From assembly GCF_005281475.1 (NCBI RefSeq), contig NZ_CP040106.1, positions 687,501-751,500 on the forward strand: a stretch of 64,000 bases of DNA, written 5' to 3'. This DNA is from Echinicola rosea. Its GTDB lineage: Bacteria; Bacteroidota; Bacteroidia; Cytophagales; Cyclobacteriaceae. The translations under genes were made by a program, and so were the position numbers. This document shows positions 1 through 7,748 of the stretch, piece by piece. Position 1 is the first letter of the stretch. Each line of letters opens with the position of its first letter. The notes beneath the pieces were generated by a model. It did no database searches and was not told where the DNA came from. It saw only the letters and a program-made list of their open reading frames with translations.

Positions 1-948
1 ATTCCCAAAATCCCCATTGGCCAGTTTGGTGGCTTTGTACAGGTCAATGCCACCATAGCCTCCAGGTCTGTTTGAGGCAAAATATAGCACTTCTCCATCG
101 ACACTAAAAGCGGGTGTCGAATTCCAATAGGTTTCATTTTCATTTACAGGCATCCAGATCGGGTCGGTAAAGCCTGCCCCTCTGAAATAGCTGACAAACA
201 AATTGACTTCAGGAAGGTCTTTTTTGCTCAGGCTATTGCCCCGGGCATAAATGATGGTATTGCCGTCAGGACTGATCGCGATAGCACCTTGGTTGAGGTT
301 TTCTTCATTTCTGAATTCAGGCAATGCCTGTACATTTTGTACATCTACTTTTACGCCGTTGGCCCTTGCACGATAGAGTTTGGTATAGCCTTGGCCTGTG
401 GCTGGATATACACCACTGGCTCGACGGGAACTGGTGAAGTATAAGAAATCATCACTGACCACGGGGGCATAATCGATCCCAGGAGTGTTCAGCAATTCAT
501 AATTCTGAAGTTCATGATAAGGCCAATAATCCGTGATGGACTCGATCTTGGCCATATTTTCTTCTCCCAATGCTGCCAAAGCCAACAAAGAGTCGCTGGT
601 GGTATGTGATTTGGCCTCTTGATAAGCTTCTGCGGCATCGGCATATTCTCCTTGGTCGCGCAAGCTTTTTGCCTTCTTCATATAGTTATCAAAAGACCCT
701 TCCTCTTCCAATAGCTTGTCGTAATAGGGAAGGGCATCTTCGATGCGGTTGGACAGCCGATAGCTTTCCGCAACATAATAGTTTGCCTCACTGTCATCAG
801 GATTGTCAGCAAGTACCTTAGAAAAAGTGCCAATGGCCATTTGGTATTCACCAGCCGCAAACTGTTTTTCTCCTTTTTGCTGGAGGCTGGTACATCCTAC
901 CAAAAAAAGGAAGATAAAAAGAGAACTCAGAAAACAATTTTTCATCAT
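1..948 (-). CDS. OmpA/PD40-type lipoprotein with TPR region (partial, C-terminus outside window)
   Basis: The frame is open from the ATG pair at 948/945 to the window edge, so the C-terminal part is missing. The first 20 residues are a signal peptide ending in a lipobox (LVGC), so the product is probably an outer-membrane lipoprotein. Residues about 25-130 look like tetratricopeptide repeats (EYQMAIGTFSKVLADNPDD and following). Further on come WD40/PD40-like beta-propeller motifs, for example AISPDGNTIIYA and FASNRPGGYGGIDLYKA. In Bacteroidota this order is normally followed by an OmpA peptidoglycan-binding domain, which would lie outside the window. Proteins of this type link outer membrane to cell wall; some belong to gliding and type IX secretion (PorE-like). 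The exact role cannot be fixed without the C-terminus. Confidence 0.85.
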   Translation of the reverse strand, partial: MMKNCFLSSLFIFLFLVGCTSLQQKGEKQFAAGEYQMAIGTFSKVLADNPDDSEANYYVAESYRLSNRIEDALPYYDKLLEEEGSFDNYMKKAKSLRDQGEYADAAEAYQEAKSHTTSDSLLALAALGEENMAKIESITDYWPYHELQNYELLNTPGIDYAPVVSDDFLYFTSSRRASGVYPATGQGYTKLYRARANGVKVDVQNVQALPEFRNEENLNQGAIAISPDGNTIIYARGNSLSKKDLPEVNLFVSYFRGAGFTDPIWMPVNENETYWNSTPAFSVDGEVLYFASNRPGGYGGIDLYKATKLANGDFGN

Positions 949-1002
949 AAAGTCAGGCTGTCATCAGAAAGTGTATCCTCTAATATATAACTTTTATCAT
1001 AA

Positions 1003-1491
1003 TTAGTTATTGAAATATCGGTTTAACCAGCTGTCACTTGCGGGAATGAGCCACTTGTCTTTGAGATCTTCTTTATGCTGCACGGTAGTGTTAAAGACCT
1101 TGGTGCTGGAGGTGAGTTGGCCATTCTGGATATATTCTTTGATTTGGCCCAAGCTGCTGATGGTAATTTCATCCTGGTTTAAAAAAGATACCTTTCCCTG
1201 GTCCAGTAGGTTTACCTGTAAAATTTCATCGAGCTCCCGTAGCGTCCGAACGGAGCTGTCGATCGAGCATCCACTGGCACCAAGCTGGGATTCATCTACC
1301 GACAGGATAATAAATTGGTCATATTTTATATCAAAGGAAGTAGGCATGCGGTTGCCATGGGTATTCCACTGGTCACAGAATGCCGTCATTCGCGAAGCGA
1401 TAAGGTCTTTTTCTTCATTGGAAAATTTCCGATTAGCTTGATATATCCATACCCGAGCGGTGTCAGGCATTGTTTCAAATGGCAAATACAT
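1003..1491 (-). CDS. Conserved Bacteroidota protein of about 160 residues, function unknown
   Basis: This 162-residue soluble protein has no signal peptide or membrane segment. It starts MYLPFETMPDTARVWIYQAN and contains the run SQLGASGCSIDSSVRTL near its middle. I recognise it as a family common in Cytophagales that is often labelled 'ABC transporter ATPase' in databases; there is no Walker A motif, so that label is not supported by the sequence. It lies 54 bases upstream of the PD40 lipoprotein and downstream of the two iron-sulfur proteins, all on the same strand, so co-transcription is possible. No function can be assigned. Confidence 0.8.
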   Translation of the reverse strand: MYLPFETMPDTARVWIYQANRKFSNEEKDLIASRMTAFCDQWNTHGNRMPTSFDIKYDQFIILSVDESQLGASGCSIDSSVRTLRELDEILQVNLLDQGKVSFLNQDEITISSLGQIKEYIQNGQLTSSTKVFNTTVQHKEDLKDKWLIPASDSWLNRYFNN

Positions 1492-1714
1492 AATCGCTTT
1501 TAGTCTTTTTTATTCAATTATTAAATATAAAACAAAGCATCTTGGATGCAAAGTATCCTTTAAATAGAACGTAAAATGGCTAGGAAGGATGCTGCCAATT
1601 ACGGTTTTTTTTGACACCCGAACCGCTGATGCTTCATTTTGACACCGATGACTTGGTTTTTTATACTATATACTAAATACCAAATACCAGTTGCCACATG
1701 CCCATCACCCTGCT

Positions 1715-2509
1715 TTACTCCAATCCTTGGTCCTTGGCGATAAGCTCTGCCAGGTCAACGACCTTTACTTCATTTTCTTTTTCTTTGTTCTTGACACCAT
1801 CGGCCATCATGGTCAGGCAGAATGGACAGCCTACGGCAATGGCAGATGCACCAGTGCCAAGTGCTTCTTCGGTGCGCTCCACATTGACATCTTTATTGCC
1901 AGGTTCAGGCTCCTTGAACATCTGGGCGCCACCTGCACCACAGCAAAGCCCCTTGGTGCGACACCGCTTCATCTCTACCAACTCCACATCAAGTGCCTTG
2001 ATGATTTCCCTGGGTGCTTCGTAAACGTTATTTGCCCTGCCCAAGTAGCAGGAGTCGTGAAAGGTGATTTTTTTGCCCTTAAACTCTCCGCCGCCTTTCA
2101 TGACGATCTTTCCGTCGTTGATCAAGGACTGGAGGAACTGGCTATGATGGATGACTTCGTAGGTTCCTCCCAGAGCAGGGTATTCATTTTTGATGGTGTT
2201 AAAGCAGTGGGGACAGGCCGTTACCACTTTTTTGATATTGTAGCCGTTCAGTACTTGGATATTGGCCACGGCTTGCATTTGGAAAAGGAATTCATTTCCA
2301 GCCCGTCTGGCCGGATCTCCAGTACACGTTTCTTCTGGTCCCAACACGGCAAAACTGACACCTACTTTGTTTAGGATCTTTACAAAAGCTTGGGTGACGG
2401 CTTTGTATCGATCATCGAATGACCCTGCGCAGCCCACCCAAAAAAGGATTTCCGGTGATTCGCCGGAGGCTGCCATTTCGGCCATGGTGGGTACTTTGTA
2501 ATTTGACAT
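1715..2509 (-). CDS. (Fe-S)-binding protein with two CCG domains (HdrB/LldE-like)
   Basis: The 264-residue protein carries two cysteine-rich CCG domains of the heterodisulfide reductase subunit B / LldE / GlpC family. The first includes FWVGCAGSF and TACPHCFNTIK, the second FHDSCYLGR and LCCGAGGAQMF. Such domains bind an unusual [4Fe-4S] centre and accept or pass electrons to a disulfide or quinone. It is 20 bases downstream of the membrane-bound dicluster ferredoxin-like partner, and the two almost certainly form one cytoplasmic-face oxidoreductase module. The electron donor and acceptor are not visible from this window. Confidence 0.88.
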   Translation of the reverse strand: MSNYKVPTMAEMAASGESPEILFWVGCAGSFDDRYKAVTQAFVKILNKVGVSFAVLGPEETCTGDPARRAGNEFLFQMQAVANIQVLNGYNIKKVVTACPHCFNTIKNEYPALGGTYEVIHHSQFLQSLINDGKIVMKGGGEFKGKKITFHDSCYLGRANNVYEAPREIIKALDVELVEMKRCRTKGLCCGAGGAQMFKEPEPGNKDVNVERTEEALGTGASAIAVGCPFCLTMMADGVKNKEKENEVKVVDLAELIAKDQGLE

Positions 2510-2529
2510 ATCGTTTGGTTCGTTCTTTT

Positions 2530-3864
2530 TTACTTCATTTCTTCATCTTTAACCGAGTCAGCCCAATTGAAGCGATCTGTAGGGGCAAACTTCCAAGGCG
2601 AGAAGCTGGTTTCCATGTTTTGGAACATGGCATTCCATTGGGCAGGAGAGCCACTTTCCTCCATCGCCACATAGCGTCGCATTTGCAGAATGATCGATAA
2701 TGGGTCGATGTTAACCGGGCATGCTTCCACACAGGCATTACAGCTGGTGCAGGCGTTGATTTCTTCCGCAGTGGTGTAGTCGCCCAAGAGACTTTTGCCA
2801 TCTTCCAGGCCTTTGCCACCGGCGTCTAGGCTTTTCCCTACTTCTTCTGCCCTATCCCTGACATCCATCATTATTTTTCTTGGAGAAAGTTTCTTGCCCG
2901 TAAGATTTGCAGGGCATTCGGCGGTGCACCGTCCACATTCCGTGCAGGAGTATGCGTTCATGAGGTTGATCCAGCTGAGGTCATTGATGTCCTTGGCCCC
3001 GAAGCGGCCTATTTCGGCAGGTGGCTCATTGCTGCCTTCCGTGGGGATGCCCAGCATCATGTTCACTTCATTGGTGACTTCAGGCATATTGGCCATTTCT
3101 CCTTTTGGTTTTAGCCTCGTGTACCAAGTGTTAGGAAAAGCCAAGAAAATATGCAGGTGCTTGGAGTAGGTCACATATATGGCAAATCCCAAGATCCCGA
3201 CAATGTGAAACCACCAGGCTGCCCGTTCAGTAAACACTAGAAACGGGGTGCTGAAGCCTTCCAATATCGGTGTTAATAAACTGCTGAAGAAAAGCGTTCC
3301 CAGCTGAGTGTAATGTTCCACGCCTCTGGAAGCCAAGATCTGGTCCGCAGCATTCATCTTGAGAATGGCCATCATGAGGCAGATTTCAATGATCAGGATC
3401 AAATTGGCGTCCATGGCTGGCCAGCCTTTGAGTTCTTTCATGGACAGCCGGGGTACTTTGGTGATGTTTCTTCTGATCAAAAAGACCACACAAGCTACCA
3501 ACACAGCGACTGCTAGAAATTCAAATGCATTCATGGCAAAGGTATAGAAGCCCCCTAGAAACGGTGCAAAGATGCGGTGATGGCCTGTAAATCCGTCTAT
3601 GATAAATTCCGCGACTTCTAAATTGATGATGATAAATCCAGCATACACCAGAAAGTGGAGAAATGCCGGTAGCCACCGCTTGAACATCTTTTGCTGACCA
3701 AAAGCGACCAAAAGCATGGTCTTCCATCTGTCTGCAGGCTGATCATTTCTTTCTTCCTTTTTGCCCAACATAATATTTCGCTTCAGAAAGGAAATCCTTC
3801 TGTAAAGCACATATCCTGTCGCTGCAAAAATCAAGAAAAAAATTACCTGAGGTAAAATACTCAT
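2530..3864 (-). CDS. Membrane-anchored 4Fe-4S dicluster protein (HdrC/E-like)
   Basis: The 444-residue protein begins with several hydrophobic membrane segments (first at residues 5-20, others between about 65 and 235), resembling the cytochrome-b-like part of nitrate reductase gamma / HdrE proteins. The C-terminal third is a ferredoxin-like dicluster domain with CTECGRCTAECP near residue 302 and CTSCNACVEACPVN near residue 370, which should ligate two [4Fe-4S] clusters. Together with the CCG protein encoded just downstream it probably forms a quinone-linked electron-transfer complex at the inner membrane. This gene pair is widespread in Bacteroidota; the physiological substrate is not known to me. 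Confidence 0.87.
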   Translation of the reverse strand: MSILPQVIFFLIFAATGYVLYRRISFLKRNIMLGKKEERNDQPADRWKTMLLVAFGQQKMFKRWLPAFLHFLVYAGFIIINLEVAEFIIDGFTGHHRIFAPFLGGFYTFAMNAFEFLAVAVLVACVVFLIRRNITKVPRLSMKELKGWPAMDANLILIIEICLMMAILKMNAADQILASRGVEHYTQLGTLFFSSLLTPILEGFSTPFLVFTERAAWWFHIVGILGFAIYVTYSKHLHIFLAFPNTWYTRLKPKGEMANMPEVTNEVNMMLGIPTEGSNEPPAEIGRFGAKDINDLSWINLMNAYSCTECGRCTAECPANLTGKKLSPRKIMMDVRDRAEEVGKSLDAGGKGLEDGKSLLGDYTTAEEINACTSCNACVEACPVNIDPLSIILQMRRYVAMEESGSPAQWNAMFQNMETSFSPWKFAPTDRFNWADSVKDEEMK

Positions 3865-3920
3865 AGTGAATAAATTAAAGGTATCTCTTTAAAATTGTTG
3901 TAATTTTTTTATCTCATAGG

Positions 3921-3951
3921 TTTGCATCAAAAGAACATTTACCTACCTTTG
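3921..3951 (+). promoter_or_regulatory. Bacteroidota-type promoter for tRNA-Phe
   Basis: TTTG at 3921-3924 is separated by exactly 19 bases from TACCTTTG at 3944-3951. This fits the Bacteroidota primary sigma factor consensus (TTTG at -33 and TAnnTTTG at -7). The -7 box ends 15 bases before the first base of the tRNA, so the primary transcript would carry a very short leader. Confidence 0.75.
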
Positions 3952-3966
3952 CATCACTTTACAACG

Positions 3967-4038
3967 GTGATGTAGCTCAGTTGGTAGAGCATCGGACTGA
4001 AAATCCGTGAGTCGGTGGTTCGAGCCCACTCATCACCA
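3967..4038 (+). tRNA. tRNA-Phe (anticodon GAA)
   Basis: The acceptor stem GGTGATG (3967-3973) pairs with CATCACC (4031-4037), and the D-arm GCTC/GAGC and an anticodon loop CTGAAAA (3998-4004) with GAA are clear. The CCA end is not encoded. As I read the window, the T-loop (4020-4025) is one base shorter than the usual TTCGAGC, and the first anticodon-stem position (3993) faces T at 4009, so the arms should be checked with a covariance model. A promoter and a terminator frame the gene as a single transcription unit. Confidence 0.9.
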
Positions 4039-4040
4039 CA

Positions 4041-4068
4041 AGCCTTGAAGAAATTCAAGGCTTTTTTT
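4041..4068 (+). terminator. Rho-independent terminator of tRNA-Phe
   Basis: A perfect stem GCCTTGAA/TTCAAGGC (4042-4049 with 4054-4061) closes a GAAA tetraloop and is followed by seven T (4062-4068). It begins two bases after the tRNA. Confidence 0.9.
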
Positions 4069-4285
4069 ATGCCCTTTCCGGAATTCCATTTTTTTCGTGA
4101 TTTTATTATTGTTTTCATGAGTCTATTGTTCGAATTTTAGTTTACTGCACAAAGTAACCAATTAGTACGCACGCATACCATTTGCATTGATAATTTAAAA
4201 TTAATCTATTTTGTTTGAATGCAGCCTATTTTAGGGTGCTGAATTTGGAAATGCTCCTAGCTGGAAGCAGGCGAGAAGGCTGAGG

Positions 4286-4500
4286 AACAATTCTGGATCA
4301 AGTGGAAAAGCTGGGGACTGCCAGTTTTCTTAATGGCAAAACCACCGTTTAATAAATGCCACAAAGGTCCCATAGGCACTAAGTGCATGTTGGAACTGCA
4401 TTGAAAGATTGCACTCAAAAGCTAGCCCCAGAGGAGTGGCACGTTCATAGCCATGGGTGAAGCCCGTGGTAAATTGCCCATCCAACGTTTTAGGGTTTTA
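4286..4500 (-). repeat. Dispersed repeat family A, copy 1 (inverted relative to 58610-58824)
   Basis: The reverse complement of this stretch matches 58610-58824 over about 215 bases with long exact runs, for example across TTTACCACGGGCTTCACC. It fills the otherwise gene-free gap 4069-4566. Read on the minus strand it keeps one open frame of about 50 codons (TTGFTHGYERATPLGLAFEC and following, ending in TAA) without a convincing start. The frame is broken by a one-base deletion in the other copy, so I regard it as a mobile or formerly mobile repeat rather than an active gene. Confidence 0.75.
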
Positions 4501-4566
4501 AGGTAATTTTTAAAATATTTTCATTCAACCTGTAACATTTACTATTTAGGATCATTACCTACATAA

Positions 4567-5055
4567 ATGAAGACATTTTTTGAAGCATATATCTGGACCT
4601 TGCGCAGCAAGCTATACCGCATGGCCTATCTCTGGTTAAAGAACCGGGATGAGGCCGAGGATGCGGTGCAAGAAGCTTTGGAGAAAGCATGGCAACAGCG
4701 ACAGGCACTTCAAAAAATGGACAATCCCACTGGGTGGATGGTCAAGGTGGTCAAGAACCAAAGCCTTCAAAAGCTAAGGGAAAAGCAAAAATGGGTGGTA
4801 ATTGAGTCAGAAGAGGACATTCCTGAACTGCCCTTGCCTGAGTCAGAAGACATATCGCCGGCGGTAAGGATGGTTTTCCGGTTTTTGAAGGCACTTCCCG
4901 AAAAGCAGCAGGAGGTTTTCCAGCTCAGGGAAGTGGAGGGTTTGACTTATGAAGAGATTGCAGAATTTATGGATATCTCCATGGAGCAAGTAAAGGTCAA
5001 TATGTTCAGGGCCAGGAAAAAACTCCAAGAGTTTTTATCAAATCAACGGAAATGA
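4567..5055 (+). CDS. ECF-type RNA polymerase sigma factor
   Basis: The 162-residue protein has the two-domain layout of extracytoplasmic-function sigma factors. Region 2 is at residues about 10-75 (LYRMAYLWLKNRDEAEDAVQ) and region 4 at about 105-155 (LPEKQQEVFQLREVEGLTYE with EIAEFMDISMEQVKVNMFRA as helix-turn-helix). It would direct RNA polymerase to a small regulon. Its stop overlaps the start of the next gene by four bases (ATGA), so the probable anti-sigma factor is translationally coupled. The target may include its own operon, since the two DUF4252 genes follow directly. Confidence 0.92.
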   Translation: MKTFFEAYIWTLRSKLYRMAYLWLKNRDEAEDAVQEALEKAWQQRQALQKMDNPTGWMVKVVKNQSLQKLREKQKWVVIESEEDIPELPLPESEDISPAVRMVFRFLKALPEKQQEVFQLREVEGLTYEEIAEFMDISMEQVKVNMFRARKKLQEFLSNQRK

Positions 5056-5492
5056 TGGAAGAAGAAATCAAGGCATTGCTGGATAAATATTACGAAGGCG
5101 AGACATCCTTGAAGGAGGAAAGTCGCCTTAAGCAGCTTCTGGGCCAGTGCCCGGGGTTTGAGGAAGAACGGATGTTTTTGCAGGGATTACAGGAGATGAC
5201 CCAAAATGAGCCATCTGCCAAAGCTGCCCCAAAATCGGAAAATGGCTTAGGAGCGTGGCAAAAAGCTGCAGCGATTGCGGTTGTTTTTCTGGCTTTGGGC
5301 TGGCTGTTCATTGAGCAGCAAAAGAGGATGCAAGAGGAGGAAGCTTATAACCAAGTGGTGGATGCATTGGCACTGATACAGAAAAACATGGAAAAGGGTG
5401 CCTCGTCGATGAAGCCTTTGGCAGACATCAAATATCTCGGGGCTACAAATCAGTTGTTTAATATCAAAGAAATTAAAGAGGAGAAGAAATGA
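5052..5492 (+). CDS. Probable anti-sigma factor, single-pass membrane protein
   Basis: The 146-residue protein has a charged cytoplasmic N-terminus with a YEGETSLKEESRLKQLL motif, typical of Bacteroidota membrane anti-sigma factors, then one membrane segment at about residues 72-90 (AAAIAVVFLALGWLFIEQQ) and a short extracytoplasmic tail. No zinc anti-sigma HxxxCxxC motif is present. Its place between an ECF sigma factor and two exported DUF4252 proteins, with four-base overlaps on both sides, supports the assignment by context. Two adjacent ATG codons (5052, 5055) could serve as start. Confidence 0.75.
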   Translation: MMEEEIKALLDKYYEGETSLKEESRLKQLLGQCPGFEEERMFLQGLQEMTQNEPSAKAAPKSENGLGAWQKAAAIAVVFLALGWLFIEQQKRMQEEEAYNQVVDALALIQKNMEKGASSMKPLADIKYLGATNQLFNIKEIKEEKK

Positions 5493-6028
5493 AAAAATGG
5501 ATAAGCATAATGGTTTTGGTGATGATGGCTTTCGCCGCACAGGCGCAGGATGATGCCATTGTAAAATTCTTCTCCAAACACATGGAGAACGAGGAATTCA
5601 GCCGGGTTTACATCAGTCCAAAGATGATGCAGATGGCAGGAGGTTTCCTGAAATCCTCAGCAAAGGACAGTGATGACGAAGACGCACAGGAAATGGGTGA
5701 GCTGATCTCAAAGGTGAAGGGGATTCGGATCCTCAGTGGAGAAAAAGTAGATGGCAAAGCCCTTTACGACGAGGCAATGGGGACGCTGGCGCACAATAAG
5801 TACGAGGATCTTATGGATGTCCAAGACAAGGAAAGTAGCCTGAAATTTATGGTTCGAGAAGAGAACGGCAAGGTAGTGGAACTGCTGATGATCTCGGGCT
5901 CTAATAATGAATTCACCTTGCTGAGCATGCTGGGAAATTTCACTTATCAGGACTTAAATATACTGGCGGAGAAAACTGACTTACCGGGAATGAACGAATA
6001 CAGTTCGGGCAAGAAAAAAGATAAATAG
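5489..6028 (+). CDS. DUF4252 exported protein (first of two)
   Basis: The 179-residue protein has a cleavable signal peptide (residues 1-20, ending AAQAQ) and the DUF4252 fold (FFSKHMENEEFSRVYISPKM, then a KVKGIRILSG-like strand). DUF4252 proteins are periplasmic or surface proteins of Bacteroidota that are regularly encoded next to an ECF sigma/anti-sigma pair; their biochemical role is unknown. The start overlaps the anti-sigma stop by four bases. The C-terminus is lysine-rich (SSGKKKDK). Confidence 0.85.
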   Translation: MKKWISIMVLVMMAFAAQAQDDAIVKFFSKHMENEEFSRVYISPKMMQMAGGFLKSSAKDSDDEDAQEMGELISKVKGIRILSGEKVDGKALYDEAMGTLAHNKYEDLMDVQDKESSLKFMVREENGKVVELLMISGSNNEFTLLSMLGNFTYQDLNILAEKTDLPGMNEYSSGKKKDK

Positions 6029-6058
6029 TCGATTACCTAACATTAAAATGAACAACAT

Positions 6059-6532
6059 ATGAAGCGGATTTTAATAGTATTGGCGTTGATGGGAATGGGT
6101 GTCATGACTCAGGCCCAGAGTAAAAGTGTAGATGCCCTTTTCGAAAAATACCAGGAGGACGAGGATTTCTTTCACCTGGATTTGGCAGGAAGTTTCTTTG
6201 ATTTTGCCGATGGGCTTGATTTTGACTTTGATGAGGATGGGATGAAGACCATAGCCAAGTCGGTGGACAGAATGAAATTCTTTAAACTGCCAGTGGGGAG
6301 GGATATTGCGAAAGCGGATTTTAAAGACTTGCAGAAGGGGTTACGGAAGGAAAGGTATGATTTGATGATGGAGCTAGCTGAAAAGGACAATCAGGTGATC
6401 ATTTATAGCAAAGGAGGGGATATTCTAAGTGACCTTGTGCTGATGATAGGAGGTGATGACGATGATGATTTTATGGTCATAGAGCTGGAAGGTGAATTTG
6501 AGAGCAAGGCGATAGCGCAAGCGATGCCATAA
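6059..6532 (+). CDS. DUF4252 exported protein (second of two)
   Basis: The 157-residue protein is a paralog of the preceding gene, with a signal peptide (ending MTQAQS) and the same DUF4252 layout (LFEKYQEDEDFFHLDLAGSF, later MIGGDDDDDFMVIELEGEF). It is unusually rich in aspartate around residues 45-65 and 138-145. It lies 30 bases after its paralog and is followed by a strong terminator, so it closes the sigma-factor operon. Confidence 0.85.
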   Translation: MKRILIVLALMGMGVMTQAQSKSVDALFEKYQEDEDFFHLDLAGSFFDFADGLDFDFDEDGMKTIAKSVDRMKFFKLPVGRDIAKADFKDLQKGLRKERYDLMMELAEKDNQVIIYSKGGDILSDLVLMIGGDDDDDFMVIELEGEFESKAIAQAMP

Positions 6533-6555
6533 AACATTATGCGGTTGATTTAAAG

Positions 6556-6594
6556 AAGGTCATTGTTGGGAATATTTCCGGCAATGACCTTTTT
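6556..6594 (+). terminator. Terminator of the ECF sigma / DUF4252 operon
   Basis: AAGGTCATTG (6556-6565) pairs with CAATGACCTT (6582-6591) around a 16-base loop and is followed by a T run ending at 6594. It starts 23 bases after the stop of the last DUF4252 gene. Confidence 0.85.
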
Positions 6595-6611
6595 GCTTAC
6601 ATCGCATCTCG

Positions 6612-6860
6612 TTATTTTTTAAACAGTAATTCTGATAAATATTTAAATCTGATAAATCCTAATGTATTAAAAAACTCTTTTTTTGTAACTAATTCCTTTT
6701 CCTTTAATCTTTTATAATCAAAAAATGGACGATAAACCATGGCGTATACTAAGAACATTCCAATAAAAGCTCCTGTGGAAATTTCCTCATAAATATATAA
6801 TGAAAGGATTAAAATCATCGGAACAAGAGTGACTAGGTGAAATAGAACTAATTTTTTCAT
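6612..6860 (-). CDS. Small membrane protein, function unknown
   Basis: The 82-residue protein has two hydrophobic segments (residues about 5-23 and 31-47) and a basic, lysine-rich tail (RLKEKELVTKKEF and onward). It starts 21 bases downstream of the lipoprotein gene on the same strand and is probably co-transcribed with it. I do not recognise a family. Small, basic, two-helix membrane proteins beside a secreted protein are sometimes immunity proteins, but here that is only an inference from size and position. Confidence 0.6.
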   Translation of the reverse strand: MKKLVLFHLVTLVPMILILSLYIYEEISTGAFIGMFLVYAMVYRPFFDYKRLKEKELVTKKEFFNTLGFIRFKYLSELLFKK

Positions 6861-6881
6861 GAGATTTTAATTAATACGAAC

Positions 6882-7523
6882 CTATAACAATGCAGTTGCA
6901 TACCCTGCGCAGACCAAAACAGATCCCACTGAATATCCTCCTAGAGTAACAGCATCAAATACACCGATAATGGCTATATTAGCGATATTCGATTTTGTAA
7001 GGTTATGAAATTTACCGACACATCTATCTGCATTGCCCCACCAACTTCTATTTGACGCTTGGCTACCCTTTTTATTTAAGATTTCCCTAGTGCCATCTAT
7101 ATAATCAATAAATGAAAAGCCATAATCACTATTTAAATCGTTTACTTCAATGGTGATATTACCATCGTTATCTTTGAACGCATTTGTAAAGAAAGCTGTT
7201 GCAACATTTCCATCTTTATCCAGTGAAAAGCATAAGGTTTTATTCCCATCATAGTCATTGACTATGGTTAGTATTTGCATCTCATGGTCTTTATCAATCA
7301 CCTTGACCATGTTGTTTAAATCATATTCATTGTTTAAGTTTTTAAATCTAGCGTAAATATTAGATTCATCCATCCAGTCATCAACTGCACTTAATTCTGT
7401 AGATCTAGGTTTTTCTTCCTCAAATCTATTTTCTTGCAATTGAACATCGTGTTCATTTAAATCTTTAACGCATCCACTAAGGAATGAAATAGTAAGAATA
7501 GCTATTAAAAGTTTTGCTCTCAT
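6882..7523 (-). CDS. Hypothetical lipoprotein with hydrophobic glycine-rich C-terminal tail
   Basis: The 213-residue protein has a lipoprotein signal peptide with the lipobox LSGC at residues 15-18. The middle part (about 50-155) is polar and looks beta-rich, with DGNKTLCFSLDKDGNVATAF and DGNITIEVNDL. The last 50 residues change character: they contain two cysteines (NADRCVGKFHN and SVLVCAGYA) and a hydrophobic stretch IIGVFDAVTLGGYSVGS, somewhat like the mature part of unmodified bacteriocins. It is A+T-rich compared with the flanking genes. A small membrane protein follows at 21 bases. No known family was recognised. Confidence 0.65.
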   Translation of the reverse strand: MRAKLLIAILTISFLSGCVKDLNEHDVQLQENRFEEEKPRSTELSAVDDWMDESNIYARFKNLNNEYDLNNMVKVIDKDHEMQILTIVNDYDGNKTLCFSLDKDGNVATAFFTNAFKDNDGNITIEVNDLNSDYGFSFIDYIDGTREILNKKGSQASNRSWWGNADRCVGKFHNLTKSNIANIAIIGVFDAVTLGGYSVGSVLVCAGYATALL

Positions 7524-7748
7524 AATATTTTGTTTTAAAGTTTAATAATCCCCAATTATAATAAACAAAAAAAAAACATGAGAAAATTATTATTCTATAA
7601 AATTTAAAAATACGTACTTTTATAATGAAAAAACAATAAAATACTAATATTTAGTGGTTTTTTAACTGTGTATGATTGGTGTGTAAGTCAAATCCCCTGA
7701 CCTCATTTGGTAATATTTCTATTCAATTATTCTACCTTTATAATTTAT

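Noticed and set aside
1003..1491. Database-style label 'ABC transporter ATPase' for the 162-residue protein
   Set aside because: No Walker A, signature or Walker B motif is present and the length is too short, so the label is not supported.
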